64,000 nucleotides of DNA from Brevundimonas variabilis (GCF_014199945.1 NZ_JACHOR010000002.1:744001-808000), one strand, 5' to 3'; positions 1-10,710 are shown, counted from the first letter of the stretch. A program made the numbers and translations. Notes: generated by a model from the letters alone, not told the origin.

Positions 1-57
1 TGTCCGTACTCGAACGCCACGCGCAACAATGTCGACGTTGCCCTGAGCGCAGGCTGA
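1..57 (+). CDS. C-terminal end of an unidentified protein (partial)
   Basis: Frame 1 is open from the left edge and ends at TGA (55-57), giving 18 residues that finish ...VALSAG. A strong hairpin follows 25 bases later, as expected after a gene end. The piece is too short to identify, and the frame could be open by chance. Only the hairpin and the gap before cobS support it. Confidence 0.3.
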   Translation, partial: CPYSNATRNNVDVALSAG

Positions 58-82
58 CGCCAGCCCTTCCCTTTGACACTGC

Positions 83-112
83 CCGGGCCGATGGATTTTA
101 CCGTCGGCCCGG
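83..112 (+). terminator. 12-bp stem-loop before cobS
   Basis: CCGGGCCGATGG (83-94) pairs with CCGTCGGCCCGG (101-112) over 12 bp with one G-U pair and a six-base loop, ATTTTA. No clear T tract follows. It fits a terminator for the gene ending near base 57, leaving cobS with its own promoter in about 113-191. Confidence 0.5.
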
Positions 113-191
113 CTTGCGTCGAAACGTCGTCATGACGCATTGCAGCGCTGCCGCTCTGGACCCGGACCGAACGGTTTTCTAAGGGTTGCCC

Positions 192-1196
192 ATGGCTTCT
201 TTCCTCGACGCGACCCCCGATCCCCTCCTGACCTTCGAACCGCACCGCAAGGTGTCGGTGCGCGACGCCTTCGGCATCGACGCCGACATGGTCGTGCCGA
301 TGTTCGACACGGTCGACAGCCACGTGCCGGAGGTCGACCCCGCCTACAAATTCGATCCACAGACGACGCTTGCGATCTGCGCCGGCTTTGCCCACGACCG
401 CCGGGTCATGGTTCAGGGCTATCACGGCACCGGCAAGTCGACCCACATCGAACAGGTCGCTGCCCGCCTCAACTGGCCCCTCGTCCGCGTCAACCTCGAC
501 AGCCATGTCAGCCGGATCGATCTGGTCGGCAAGGACGCCATCGTGCTGAAAGATGGCAAGCAGATCACCGAGTTCCGCGAGGGCATGCTGCCCTGGGCCA
601 TCCAGCGGCCGATCGCCCTGGTGTTCGACGAGTATGATGCTGGTCGTCCGGACGTGATGTTCGTGATCCAGCGTGTGCTCGAGGCGCAGGGCCGCCTGAC
701 CCTGCTGGACCAGAACCGCGTCATTCGCCCGAACAAGTGGTTCCGCCTGTTCGCCACGACCAATACCATCGGTCTGGGGGACACCTCGGGCCTGTATCAT
801 GGCACCCAGCAGATCAATCAGGGCCAGATGGACCGCTGGAACATCGTCACCACCCTGAACTACCTCGACCATGACGTGGAGGCCGACATCGTCTCCGCCA
901 AGGTGCCGGAATGGTCCGACGCCGAGGGTCGTCGCAAGATCGCCGCCATGGTCCGTGTCGCCGACATGACCCGCAACGCCTTCATGAACGGCGACATCTC
1001 GACGGTCATGAGCCCGCGTACGGTCATCACCTGGGCCCAGAACGCCTCCATCTTCGGCGGCGACCTCGGCCTCAGCTTCCGCCTGACATTCCTGAACAAG
1101 TGCGACGAGCTGGAACGCCCGACGATCGCCGAGTTCTACCAGCGTGCCTTCGGTGAGGACCTCCCGGAAGCCGCGACGCGGGTGAAGGTGGGGTAG
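192..1196 (+). CDS. cobS: Cobaltochelatase subunit CobS (AAA+ ATPase)
   Basis: This 334-residue MoxR/CobS-type AAA+ ATPase matches the usual CobS length. CobS forms the ring ATPase of aerobic cobaltochelatase with CobT, and the ring drives CobN to insert cobalt into hydrogenobyrinate diamide for cobalamin synthesis. Visible are the N-terminal region with FLDATPDPL, the Walker A motif GYHGTGKST near residues 75-83, a Walker B region [10 protein letters not shown] near 140, and the sensor region [12 protein letters not shown] at 192 was chosen over an in-frame TTG two codons earlier. cobT, often the next gene, is absent: the following gene is convergent and unrelated. Confidence 0.9.
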   Translation: MASFLDATPDPLLTFEPHRKVSVRDAFGIDADMVVPMFDTVDSHVPEVDPAYKFDPQTTLAICAGFAHDRRVMVQGYHGTGKSTHIEQVAARLNWPLVRVNLDSHVSRIDLVGKDAIVLKDGKQITEFREGMLPWAIQRPIALVFDEYDAGRPDVMFVIQRVLEAQGRLTLLDQNRVIRPNKWFRLFATTNTIGLGDTSGLYHGTQQINQGQMDRWNIVTTLNYLDHDVEADIVSAKVPEWSDAEGRRKIAAMVRVADMTRNAFMNGDISTVMSPRTVITWAQNASIFGGDLGLSFRLTFLNKCDELERPTIAEFYQRAFGEDLPEAATRVKVG

Positions 1197-1202
1197 ATCA
1201 GT

Positions 1203-1237
1203 CGAGATGGACGGATTTCAAACTGCCATCCATCTCG
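1203..1237. terminator. Hairpin between convergent cobS and DMT-type gene
   Basis: CGAGATGGA (1203-1211) pairs with TCCATCTCG (1229-1237). It lies in the short gap where cobS and the minus-strand gene converge, so it may terminate both. No long T tract is seen on either strand. Confidence 0.45.
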
Positions 1238-1268
1238 CCTCATCCTTCTAGCCGTAACGGCTGCATGG

Positions 1269-1628
1269 TCACGAACCCAGCGGCCCCTTGAAGATGAAGA
1301 ACGCCCCCAGAGCGATGAACCCAAAGCCCACCGCATGGTTCAGCGTCAGCTTCTCTCCGAGATAGATCACCGAGAAGACGGCGAACACGATCAGGGTGAT
1401 CACCTCCTGCATCGTCTTCAGCTCGGCGGTGGAATAGACCGCATGGCCGATTCGGTTGGCCGGCACTGCGAGGCAGTATTCGAAGAAGGCGATGCCCCAG
1501 CTGACCAGGATCAGGATCCACAGCGGCTTGTTCTCGAACTTCAGATGGCCGTACCAGGCGAAGGTCATGAAGATGTTGGAGGCGATCAGTAGCAGGATCG
1601 GCATGATCGTCGGCGCGGTAAGGGGCAT
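1269..1628 (-). CDS. DMT family / DUF486 small membrane protein
   Basis: A 119-residue protein with four hydrophobic segments (about 8-25, 36-55, 70-88, 96-115), the size and layout of DUF486 proteins, which are related to small multidrug-resistance and DMT transporters. The motifs FMTFAWYGHLK and FFEYCLAVPANRIG are typical of the family, as best I recall. It lies in the inner membrane and its substrate is unknown. It stands alone between cobS, with which it converges, and the gua operon. Confidence 0.8.
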   Translation of the reverse strand: MPLTAPTIMPILLLIASNIFMTFAWYGHLKFENKPLWILILVSWGIAFFEYCLAVPANRIGHAVYSTAELKTMQEVITLIVFAVFSVIYLGEKLTLNHAVGFGFIALGAFFIFKGPLGS

Positions 1629-1660
1629 CGGCGTCTCCGGCGGATGGCGCTAGTCGGGCG

Positions 1661-3238
1661 TCATTCCCACTCGATGGTCCCGGGCGGCTTCGACGTCACG
1701 TCATAGACGACGCGGTTCACGCCCCGGACCTCGTTGACGATCCGCGTCGCGCACTTGCCGAGCACGTCCCAGGGGAACTCGAAGAAGTCGGCGGTCATGC
1801 CGTCCGTGGACGTCACGGCCCGCAGCGCCAGCACCTTCTCATAGGTCCGGGCATCACCCATCACGCCGACCGTCTTCACCGGCAGCAGGACGGCGAACGC
1901 CTGCCAGATGCTGTCGTACAGGCCGGCCTTGCGGATCTCGTCCAGATAGATGGCATCGGCCTGCTGAAGTGTCTCGACAGCGTCGCGCGTGATCTCGCCG
2001 GGAATGCGGATCGCAAGACCCGGCCCGGGGAACGGGTGACGACCCACAAAGGCATCGGTGAGACCCAGTTCGCGGCCCAGGGCCCGGACCTCGTCCTTGA
2101 ACAGTTCGCGCAGCGGCTCGACCAGTTTCAGCTTCATGTAGTCGGGCAGGCCGCCGACATTGTGATGGCTCTTGATGACATGGGCCTTGCCGCTCGATGA
2201 CGAGACGCTCTCGATCACGTCGGGATACAGCGTCCCCTGGGCCAGAAATTCCGCACCCTCGATCTTGCCGGCCTCGCGATCGAAGATCTCGATGAAGACC
2301 CGGCCGATGGTCTTGCGCTTGGTCTCCGGGTCCGACTGGCCCGCCAGGGCACCGAGAAATTCCTCTGATGCATCAACGTGGATCAGCGGGATGTTGTAGT
2401 GCTCTCTGAACAGCTGGGTGACCTGCGTCGCCTCGTCCTTGCGCAGCAGTCCGGTGTCGACAAACACGCAGGTCAGCTGATCCCCGATCGCCTCGTGGAT
2501 CAGGACCGCGGCCACCGAGGAATCGACCCCGCCCGACAGGCCACAGATCACCTTTGCCGACCCGACCTGTGCCCGAATCTGGGCGATCTTCGCGTCGCGA
2601 TAGGCGGCCATTGTCCAGTCGCCCTTCAGCCCGGCGATGCCGTGGGTGAAATTCTTGAGCATCTGGTGGCCGCGTGGCGTGTGCATGACTTCCGGATGGA
2701 ACTGGACGCCATAGAAACGGCGGTCCTCATCGGCGATCACGGCATAGGGTGACCCCGCCGAACTCGCAACCACGTCGAAACCCTCGGGGATGGCGACGAT
2801 TTTGTCGCCATGGCTCATCCAGACCGTTTCGTCCTCGCCGACCGGGGCCAGACCGGCCAGCAGTGGCGATGTCTTCCGGACCGTGATCTCCGCCCGGCCA
2901 AATTCGCGGGTGTGACCGCCCTCGACCTTGCCGCCCAGCTGTTCGCACAGGGTCATCTCGCCGTAGCAGATGCCGAGAACAGGCACGCCAGCCTCGAACA
3001 CGGCTTGCGGCGCGCGCGGGCTGCCCTCCTCGTGCACGCTCTCGGGACCGCCCGACAGGATGATGGCCGCAGGCGTCATGGCCGCCATCGCAGCCTCCGC
3101 CTTCGCATAGGGATGGATCTCGCAATAGACATTGGCCTCGCGCAGACGCCGCGCGATCAGCTGCGTGACCTGGCTGCCGAAGTCGACGATCAGAACCTTC
3201 TGATGCTCGCCCGTTCTTGCGGATCCTGTCTGTGTCAT
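1661..3238 (-). CDS. guaA: GMP synthase (glutamine-hydrolysing)
   Basis: GuaA aminates XMP to GMP using glutamine and ATP, the last step of guanine nucleotide synthesis. The 525-residue protein has a class I glutamine amidotransferase domain with the nucleophile Cys91 in LGICYGEM and HPEV near residue 180. It then has the ATP pyrophosphatase P-loop GLSGGVDSS and the C-terminal dimerisation domain ending PPGTIEWE, the usual GuaA end. The ATG at 3238 overlaps the rsmB stop by four bases (ATGA), so the two are probably translationally coupled. It is the last gene of guaB-MAPEG-rsmB-guaA. A longer in-frame reading upstream runs through rsmB and is not coding. Confidence 0.96.
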   Translation of the reverse strand: MTQTGSARTGEHQKVLIVDFGSQVTQLIARRLREANVYCEIHPYAKAEAAMAAMTPAAIILSGGPESVHEEGSPRAPQAVFEAGVPVLGICYGEMTLCEQLGGKVEGGHTREFGRAEITVRKTSPLLAGLAPVGEDETVWMSHGDKIVAIPEGFDVVASSAGSPYAVIADEDRRFYGVQFHPEVMHTPRGHQMLKNFTHGIAGLKGDWTMAAYRDAKIAQIRAQVGSAKVICGLSGGVDSSVAAVLIHEAIGDQLTCVFVDTGLLRKDEATQVTQLFREHYNIPLIHVDASEEFLGALAGQSDPETKRKTIGRVFIEIFDREAGKIEGAEFLAQGTLYPDVIESVSSSSGKAHVIKSHHNVGGLPDYMKLKLVEPLRELFKDEVRALGRELGLTDAFVGRHPFPGPGLAIRIPGEITRDAVETLQQADAIYLDEIRKAGLYDSIWQAFAVLLPVKTVGVMGDARTYEKVLALRAVTSTDGMTADFFEFPWDVLGKCATRIVNEVRGVNRVVYDVTSKPPGTIEWE

Positions 3239-4647
3239 GCGTCTCTCTCGTAGAGGGCGGCGAAGAAGCCGTCCGTATTGGCGCTGGCGGGGCTGAGGCG
3301 CAGGCGGTGACCCTGCGCCAGTTCGCTCAGACGGGTGTGCCCGGCCGGCGTGATGGCATCGCTGACGGCGGCGTCCGCGATGGCGACTGGCCGGAACGTC
3401 GGATGATCTTCCTCGAAGGCATCGACCGTGGCCTCGTTCTCGCTGCGCAGCATCGAACAGGTCACATAGACCAGCCGGCCGCCCGGCTTCACCAGCTTCG
3501 CCGCCCGGGCCAGGATGCACATCTGCAGACTGTGCATCCGGTCGACCTCTTCGGGTTTCAGCCGCCAGGCATCCTCGGGCCGACGCCGCCATGTGCCCGA
3601 TCCGGTGCAGGGCGCATCAACCAGCACCACATCGGCCTGTCCGACCATGTCCTCGACACCGCCGCCGTTGGGGCCCAGCTGGATCAGTTCGGCCATGACG
3701 CCTGCGCGCTGCAGCCGGGGCCGGATATTGTCGAGCCGCTTCTGAACCACGTCATAGGCGATCAGACGGCCCTCGGACTCCACAGGTCCCGACGGCTTGG
3801 ACGCCGTCTTCGGCCCGTCCACCCAGCCCGTGGGCGTCCAGATGCGTTCGGGCTCGGCGGCTGGAACGGCACGGGCCGCGCCGACGGCCAGTCCCTGCAT
3901 GGCGAGACCCAGCGTCTTGCCGCCCCCGCCCGCACAATAGTCGACCACCGTCATGCCGGGCCGGACGCCGGCCAGCCAGCAGACGATCTGGCTACCCTCG
4001 TCCTGGATCTCGATCCGGCCGGCCTTGAAGGCCTCCAGCGCCTGAACATTGGGCGGAGGCTCGGCCGAAAGACGCAGGCCCCAGGCCGACCAGGGCGTCC
4101 GCTCGGGTGACAACCCGGCTTCGCGAAGCTCGGCCATGACCTCGGCGACCGTGGCCTTGGCGGCATTGACCCGCAGGTCGATCGGGGCCCGCGGCACCAT
4201 CAGGCCCTCGGCCTCGTCGGCCCAGCGCTCGCCGAAGGTGTTCTTGAAATCCTCGACGACGAACTCGGGCAGGCCCGCAGCCACCCAGCCGGGCAGATCG
4301 TCCGCTGTTGCGCTGATCCGTCCCCGCTCCTGTTTGGACAGGGGCTTGGGCCCGTATCCGTCCCCGGAATGCAGGGCCTCGATCTCCTCGACCGACAGGC
4401 CGTCGATGAGGCTCAGCGACCCGATCACCAGGGCCCGGCCATCCTCACGCCCGCCCATGGCCCAGACCAGCCGGCCGCGCGCCCGGATCACCTTGTAGAC
4501 CTGATCGGCAATGGCCCGCCGGTCCTTGGACCCGGCATAGCGGTTCTCGGTCCCCCAGGTCTTCAGCACGGTCTCGGCCGGCTGTTTGCCCGCCGAGATG
4601 CGGTCGAGAACGGAGGCGGCGGCGGCGAGACGGGCGGCGGGGGTCAA
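3235..4647 (-). CDS. rsmB: 16S rRNA m5C methyltransferase, RsmB/NOP family
   Basis: An RsmB-type SAM-dependent methyltransferase, expected to methylate C967 of 16S rRNA. An N-terminal NusB-like helical part (about 1-130) is followed by the catalytic domain. Motifs include [14 protein letters not shown] for SAM binding, [16 protein letters not shown] with the catalytic-site cysteine, and [12 protein letters not shown] with the second conserved cysteine. A roughly 60-residue low-similarity stretch after the SAM motif looks like a family-variable insert. No ATG is available near the family start, so TTG at 4647 was chosen, giving 470 residues beginning [13 protein letters not shown]. It follows the MAPEG gene by 20 bases and overlaps guaA by four. 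Confidence 0.88.
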   Translation of the reverse strand: MTPAARLAAAASVLDRISAGKQPAETVLKTWGTENRYAGSKDRRAIADQVYKVIRARGRLVWAMGGREDGRALVIGSLSLIDGLSVEEIEALHSGDGYGPKPLSKQERGRISATADDLPGWVAAGLPEFVVEDFKNTFGERWADEAEGLMVPRAPIDLRVNAAKATVAEVMAELREAGLSPERTPWSAWGLRLSAEPPPNVQALEAFKAGRIEIQDEGSQIVCWLAGVRPGMTVVDYCAGGGGKTLGLAMQGLAVGAARAVPAAEPERIWTPTGWVDGPKTASKPSGPVESEGRLIAYDVVQKRLDNIRPRLQRAGVMAELIQLGPNGGGVEDMVGQADVVLVDAPCTGSGTWRRRPEDAWRLKPEEVDRMHSLQMCILARAAKLVKPGGRLVYVTCSMLRSENEATVDAFEEDHPTFRPVAIADAAVSDAITPAGHTRLSELAQGHRLRLSPASANTDGFFAALYERDA

Positions 4648-4667
4648 ATCGGGCTTACAGTTCTGGT

Positions 4668-5084
4668 TCAGGTGAAGAGGGCGGCGAAGATCGCGACCAG
4701 TCCGGCGACTGAGACCAGCCAGACCAGCGAACGCACCATGGGAATGCCAAAGGCATAGATCGGGATATAGATCAGTCGTGCCCAGAAATAGGCCTGGGTG
4801 CCCCAGAAGGTCAGCAGACCGTCCTCGCCCGCGACATGGGCTGTCAGGACCGCGCCGATGAACAGTGGCAGGGTCTCCCATAGATTGGCCTGCGCCCGCT
4901 CGAGGCGGCGCGTGATCGGACCGGGCTCCTTCGGGGTCGTGTCGCGCGGACCGGCATTCCATTCGATCCCGTTGGCCAGTGTCCGACCCGCGGCAGGCAG
5001 GAAGATATGGACGAAGGCCAGGACCAGCGTTGCCGCCAGCATGGTCAGTTCGGGTGTCGTGACCAGGATCCAGCCTTCGCTCAT
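4668..5084 (-). CDS. MAPEG family membrane protein
   Basis: A 138-residue membrane protein with four hydrophobic helices and the MAPEG-type stretch RRLERAQANLWETLPLF, close to the family ERxxxNxxE..P motif of glutathione-dependent membrane enzymes. It starts only three bases after the guaB stop and is followed by rsmB, so it sits inside the purine operon. Bacterial members of this short type have no settled substrate, and nothing here identifies one. The operon position is probably organisational; a metabolic link to GMP synthesis is not shown. Confidence 0.85.
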   Translation of the reverse strand: MSEGWILVTTPELTMLAATLVLAFVHIFLPAAGRTLANGIEWNAGPRDTTPKEPGPITRRLERAQANLWETLPLFIGAVLTAHVAGEDGLLTFWGTQAYFWARLIYIPIYAFGIPMVRSLVWLVSVAGLVAIFAALFT

Positions 5085-5087
5085 GAT

Positions 5088-6634
<1,547 letters not shown>

Positions 6635-6684
6635 AAATCGGAGTGAGGTTGAAACTTTTCCCCGGGCACACGAGTATATAGAGC

Positions 6685-7233
6685 ATGGTCACCGCCATCG
6701 TCCGTTCAGTCCGTGAACTTGCGCTCAAGATCGCAAGCTACGGCGTCATGCACCTCATCGTCGCCATTCTGGTGGCGTTTGCCATCACGCGTGACTGGCG
6801 CCTCGCACTGGCAGTTGGTGTCGTCGAACCTTTTTTCCAGACGATCGCCTACTCGTTTCATGACCGGATCTGGCACCGGATCGAACGCCGGCGTCGCCTG
6901 TCCGGCATCGAGGAAAGCGCCGAGGCTTTCACCGCCCGCCTGGAGGTCATGGACGCTGCCGAGCAGAACCGGGCGCACGGTCACGATGGTCATTCACACG
7001 CCCTGCCCCGGTCTTTCCGCGACATCGCGCTGAAAACCGTCACCTACGGGGTCATGCATTTCGTGGTGGCCGTCACAGTCGCCATGGCGCTGACTGGGAA
7101 CTGGCGCATTGCGCTGGCGATCGGCCTGATCGAGCCATTGGTCCAGACCGTCTTTTTCACCGTTCACGACCGGATATGGACCCGGATCGATGCGCGGAAG
7201 GCCCTGCGTCGCGGCACGGCGGCATCGGCCTGA
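6685..7233 (+). CDS. Tandem DUF2061 membrane protein with His-rich linker
   Basis: The 182-residue protein contains two copies of a DUF2061 unit (about 9-66 and 112-169). Each has the pattern K-A-Y-GVMH, a hydrophobic segment, W-R-ALA-G--EP, then H-DRIW-RI. The units are joined by a charged linker with HGHDGHSH at residues 98-105, which looks able to bind metal. Two hydrophobic helices per unit suggest four membrane spans. DUF2061 has no known function. It is divergent from guaB, and the purD stop lies six bases after its own on the opposite strand. Confidence 0.85.
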   Translation: MVTAIVRSVRELALKIASYGVMHLIVAILVAFAITRDWRLALAVGVVEPFFQTIAYSFHDRIWHRIERRRRLSGIEESAEAFTARLEVMDAAEQNRAHGHDGHSHALPRSFRDIALKTVTYGVMHFVVAVTVAMALTGNWRIALAIGLIEPLVQTVFFTVHDRIWTRIDARKALRRGTAASA

Positions 7234-7239
7234 CGGGCT

Positions 7240-8514
7240 TCAGCCCCGATCCAGCGCTCGCCAGCCTATATCGCTTCGGCAGAATCCGCCTGGCCAGTCG
7301 ATCTTCTGCACGGCCTCATAAGCCCGTTCGCGCGCCTGTGTGATGTCGTCGCCTTCGGCACAGATGTTCAGTACCCGACCGCCCGCTGCGACCAGTTGAC
7401 CGTCATCGCGCCGACGGGTTCCGGCGTGGAAGACCTGCACGTGCGGCCCGAAATTCTGTTCTGCGCCGCGGATTATGGACCCCTCGAGCGGGCTGTCGGG
7501 ATACCCCTTGGCGGCCATGACGACACAGACGACGGTCTGGGGTTTGAAAGCCGGACTCGGGAGTTGCGAAACGTCGCCCCGGGCGCAGGCCAGCAGATAG
7601 GGGACGATGTCTCCGGCCAGTCGCATCATCAGCACCTGGCATTCGGGATCTCCGAAACGGGCATTGTATTCGACGACCTTGGGCCCGTCTGACGTAGCCA
7701 TGAGACCGACGTAGAGAACGCCGCGGTACGGCATGCCCTCCGCCGCCATCGCAGCCATCGTCGGCAGGACCACCTGTTTCTCTGCGGCGAACACCAGATT
7801 CTCGTCGAAAACAGGCGCGGGCGAGTAGGCCCCCATCCCGCCCGTATTGGGCCCGAGGTCTCCGTCGAAGACGCGTTTGTGGTCCTGCGCCCCCCCGAAC
7901 AGGACCGCCCGCTGTCCGTCGCACAGGGCAAACAGCGAACCCTCCTCGCCGTCCATGAACTCTTCGATCACCACCCGTGCACCGGCCTGTCCGAACCGCC
8001 CGCCGAGCATCCGCTCGATCTCGGCCTCGGCATCCGGCTTGTCGGGACTGATCGCAACGCCCTTGCCGGCGGCAAGGCCATCGGCCTTGATGACATAGGG
8101 AGGCTTGAAGACGTTCAGGGCCTCGCGGGCATCCTTGACCCTGTCATAGACCCCGTAGCCTGCCGTCGGAATATCATGGCGTTCCATGAAGGCCTTGGAA
8201 AAGGCTTTCGAGGTTTCCAGCTGTGCCGCCTTCGATGTAGGGCCGAAACACAGGATACCCGCAGCCGCTAGGCGGTCGGCCAAACCGTTGGCAAGCGCAG
8301 CTTCAGGGCCCACCACCACCAGATCGGCCCTCATCTCGCGGGCAAGCACCACCAAACCCTGGGCATCATCGGCCTTCACCGGAGCCAACTCTGCATAGGT
8401 CTCGATCCCGGGATTTCCGGGCGCGCAGATCAGCCTTTTGACCAGCGGTGACTGGGCGATCTTCCAGGCCAGGGCGTGTTCGCGCCCGCCCGACCCAACG
8501 AGCAGAATATTCAT
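7240..8514 (-). CDS. purD: Phosphoribosylamine-glycine ligase
   Basis: PurD joins glycine to 5-phosphoribosylamine with ATP to give GAR, the second step of purine synthesis. The 424-residue length matches the family. It begins with the typical MNILLVGSGGREHALAW, followed by the ATP-grasp domain (KADGLAAGKGV, EEFMDGEE) and the signature RFGDPECQ near residue 290. It sits alone on the minus strand behind an 8-9 bp stem-loop and only about 2 kb from guaB, but the two are not in one operon. Confidence 0.96.
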   Translation of the reverse strand: MNILLVGSGGREHALAWKIAQSPLVKRLICAPGNPGIETYAELAPVKADDAQGLVVLAREMRADLVVVGPEAALANGLADRLAAAGILCFGPTSKAAQLETSKAFSKAFMERHDIPTAGYGVYDRVKDAREALNVFKPPYVIKADGLAAGKGVAISPDKPDAEAEIERMLGGRFGQAGARVVIEEFMDGEEGSLFALCDGQRAVLFGGAQDHKRVFDGDLGPNTGGMGAYSPAPVFDENLVFAAEKQVVLPTMAAMAAEGMPYRGVLYVGLMATSDGPKVVEYNARFGDPECQVLMMRLAGDIVPYLLACARGDVSQLPSPAFKPQTVVCVVMAAKGYPDSPLEGSIIRGAEQNFGPHVQVFHAGTRRRDDGQLVAAGGRVLNICAEGDDITQARERAYEAVQKIDWPGGFCRSDIGWRALDRG

Positions 8515-8524
8515 ATCCGGCCAA

Positions 8525-8548
8525 TGACCGGCCCGAGAAGGCCGGTCA
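8525..8548 (-). terminator. 9-bp stem-loop between lipoprotein gene and purD
   Basis: TGACCGGCC (8525-8533) pairs perfectly with GGCCGGTCA (8540-8548) around CGAGAA. It follows the minus-strand lipoprotein gene by 14 bases and ends 10 bases before the purD start codon. It could stop upstream transcription or affect purD translation. No T tract follows. Confidence 0.5.
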
Positions 8549-8562
8549 AGACAGGTTTCGGT

Positions 8563-8997
8563 CTATCGTGTGGCTGCGGCACCGGTCCACACCGGCAGGG
8601 CCGCCAGTTCGGTGGCTGACAGTGTGGTGGTCAGGTCCTTGTCGTTACCCTGACTGATCGAGCTGAACTGCGCGATGGGAACAACGACTTCCCGATCACC
8701 GGGTCCCTCAAGTTCGACCACGATCGACTCAACGTCGCCATTCGCATTCAGGACGAGGGTTTCCACATCACCGAGGTCTGTGTTGGCTGGCGACAGGACA
8801 TCGGCGTCCTCGAGTTCGGCCCGGGTCATGCCAAACGCCAGCGCGGCTGTCGTCTGCGCCGTCTGGGCCTGTATGTCCGAAACGGCAACGGGCGCTGCGC
8901 CCGGGGCGGGTGCCTGAACGACATCGTCGGTCGTGTTGTCACAGGCAGCCAGACCAAAGAGGCCAAGCGCGGAAGCAGCCAGTAGAAGTCGGGTCAT
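8563..8997 (-). CDS. Predicted lipoprotein of unknown function
   Basis: A 144-residue protein with a lipoprotein signal: MTR, a hydrophobic stretch, then the lipobox LAAC with Cys19, followed by an acidic DNTTDDV. Asp after the Cys is typical of inner-membrane retention in enterobacteria, but that rule is not firm here. The mature part has a PRC-barrel-like rhythm (GDVETLVLNANGDVESIVVEL), suggesting a PRC-barrel-type fold; this is a weak call. An AAGGA ribosome site overlaps the end of the preceding 48-codon gene, so the two are probably coupled. Confidence 0.7.
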   Translation of the reverse strand: MTRLLLAASALGLFGLAACDNTTDDVVQAPAPGAAPVAVSDIQAQTAQTTAALAFGMTRAELEDADVLSPANTDLGDVETLVLNANGDVESIVVELEGPGDREVVVPIAQFSSISQGNDKDLTTTLSATELAALPVWTGAAATR

Positions 8998-8999
8998 CG

Positions 9000-9146
9000 T
9001 TATTCCTTGTTTATAGACTTGAAAATGCCCGACGCGCCGCAGATCAGCGCCGCGCCGAAGAGCGATGGCAAGCCCAGCGCGGTGCCGCGAACGACCTTGA
9101 TCGAACGGTCAGGCACCATGCGATCGAACAGGTCGCCAACGGTCAT
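9000..9146 (-). CDS. 48-residue single-span membrane microprotein
   Basis: ATG at 9146 to TAA at 9000-9002 gives 48 residues: a charged start (MTVGDLFDRMVPDRSIK), a hydrophobic segment at about 18-42 and a basic tail. Its last codons contain the AAGGA that serves the lipoprotein gene three bases later, which supports an operon. No strong ribosome site is seen before its own ATG, and short frames arise by chance in GC-rich DNA, so this is a moderate call. Confidence 0.45.
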   Translation of the reverse strand: MTVGDLFDRMVPDRSIKVVRGTALGLPSLFGAALICGASGIFKSINKE

Positions 9147-9218
9147 GGCGTTTCAAACGGCGGCTTGGCGAGGTCGTTCCAGCATGCCCTGCCTTCAGGC
9201 GTCCTCAATCCGTCAGCC

Positions 9219-9248
9219 CGGACACGGGCAGTTGTCGATCCCGTGCCG
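9219..9248 (-). terminator. Hairpin after the Ig-like secreted protein gene
   Basis: CGG-A-CACGGG (9219-9228) pairs with CCCGTG-CCG (9240-9248) with one bulged A and an 11-base loop. It begins two bases after the stop codon of the minus-strand gene at 9250, a usual terminator position. Confidence 0.4.
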
Positions 9249-9249
9249 A

Positions 9250-10023
9250 TCAGCGCGACGGCCTAGCCGATGGGCCCGGGCTGGAGATCGTGAACCAGCT
9301 ACTCTGTTGAGCGGTGTCGGAAAGCTTCCAGCGCAAGGCCATACCGTCTCCGCTTCGCACGAGACGGTCGATTGGTGCGTCCGTGCCCCCCTCGCCGGGA
9401 AAGACATGTGACGTCCCATCAACCGTGATCGTGGCAGAGGGAGCGCGGATCGCTCCGAGGTTCAGGGTCCAGCGACCGGCTGGGCTGGCGGTGACGATCC
9501 GGGCCTCGCCGCCGTCGACTGAAATGGCCACCTTTTTGCCCGCGACCGCGCGTCCTGAAGCAATTCGGGTCCGCCCGTCACTGTCGACGACGTCCAGACC
9601 GGTTCCGGGGTCCAGCCTTTTCGAAGGCGATCCCGGGCTGATCAGGGCGACCGGCCCAGACGGATCTCCCGCGACAAGCAATCGAGTGGCCGCAGGGACC
9701 GCGTGTTCGCCTGTCTGGATTTCAACGACATAAAGCGAATCCCTTTCCGGAGCCGGGACCCGGAGATCAAAACGACCGTCACTGCCGGTACCGACCGCAA
9801 AGGCTGTGCGTGTGTCACCCCGAATAACGATCCGGCTGCCCGGAGACGCCTGCCCACTGACCTGGAGGCCCGCTGCATCGCGGGTGGCCCTGTCGATCAT
9901 GGGCGCTTCAACCCATTCTTCGGCCTGGCTGTCCGCGACCGTGCTGCCCTGTGGGTCCCGTCCGCAGCTCGCGGGTGTCGACAGGACGATCGCAAGCATC
10001 AGGATCACGATCGGTCGTGTCAT
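9250..10023 (-). CDS. Secreted protein with two Ig-like or carboxypeptidase-regulatory-like modules
   Basis: About 257 residues with an N-terminal hydrophobic signal (MTRPIVILMLAIVL...) leading to PASC, which resembles but does not fully fit a lipobox. Two repeated beta-rich modules follow: one around QVSGQASPGSRIVIRGDT...GSDGRFDLRVPAP and one around IASGRAVAGKKVAISVDGG...PAGRWTLNL. Both have the GxAxxGxxVxI...xGxW/F pattern of bacterial Ig-like adhesive modules. An in-frame ATG at 10047 would add eight residues. The function is unknown, with a cell-envelope location likely. Confidence 0.7.
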   Translation of the reverse strand: MTRPIVILMLAIVLSTPASCGRDPQGSTVADSQAEEWVEAPMIDRATRDAAGLQVSGQASPGSRIVIRGDTRTAFAVGTGSDGRFDLRVPAPERDSLYVVEIQTGEHAVPAATRLLVAGDPSGPVALISPGSPSKRLDPGTGLDVVDSDGRTRIASGRAVAGKKVAISVDGGEARIVTASPAGRWTLNLGAIRAPSATITVDGTSHVFPGEGGTDAPIDRLVRSGDGMALRWKLSDTAQQSSWFTISSPGPSARPSR

Positions 10024-10104
10024 TCCGACTTTCACCACGTTAGACATGCGACGGAGATAGCGCGGCGCGCGCGGCCTGTCTTCTACGCCCTGTCCTGAGG
10101 TCCC

Positions 10105-10710
10105 ATGTCCACACCGCCCGTTTCCATTGCCCCATTCGACGGCCCGTCCGTATGCCTTTTCTGTGGTTCGTCCGACGTGGCCGATCCCGTCTATACCGAG
10201 GCCGCAAGCGCCTTTGGGCAAGCAACGGCTCAGGCGGGATGGCGGCTGGTCTACGGCGGCGGAGGTGTCGGCCTCATGGGAGCCTCCGCGCGCGCAGCGC
10301 ATGCTGCTGGTGGCCGCGTCATCGGCATCATGCCCGCCTTCCTGCGCAGTCGGGAAAGACTGTTCGACGAGGTCGAGACCATCGTCGTCACCTCCATGCA
10401 CGAACGCAAACAGCTGATGTACGACCAGTCGGATGCCTTCGTGGTGGCACCTGGCGGGGTCGGCACGCTGGAAGAAGTGGTCGAACTCCTGTCGTGGAAG
10501 CGCCTGGACCTTCATGCCAAGCCGGTCATCTTTCTGAATATCAACGGCTTCTGGGAGACATTTTTCGCCCTGATGCGGCACAGCGTCGAAACCGGGTTCA
10601 CCCCGCCGTCCTTCCTGGACGCCTGGGTGGTCTGCGACACGGTCGACGCGGCGATCGCCGTGCTTGGCACCGCAGAGGCCACGCCGGAACTGAAACATGA
10701 TCGGCGATAA
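10105..10710 (+). CDS. LOG family protein (TIGR00730)
   Basis: The 201-residue protein has the LOG/lysine-decarboxylase-like fold: VCLFCGSSD near residue 17, YGGGGVGLMGA, the catalytic-site region MHERKQLMY, and the signature PGGVGTLEEV near residue 114. Family members hydrolyse nucleoside monophosphates to base and ribose-5-phosphate, including cytokinin ribotides; the old lysine-decarboxylase annotation is generally wrong. A GAGGT ribosome site precedes the ATG. It is divergent from the Ig-like secreted protein gene. Confidence 0.9.
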   Translation: MSTPPVSIAPFDGPSVCLFCGSSDVADPVYTEAASAFGQATAQAGWRLVYGGGGVGLMGASARAAHAAGGRVIGIMPAFLRSRERLFDEVETIVVTSMHERKQLMYDQSDAFVVAPGGVGTLEEVVELLSWKRLDLHAKPVIFLNINGFWETFFALMRHSVETGFTPPSFLDAWVVCDTVDAAIAVLGTAEATPELKHDRR

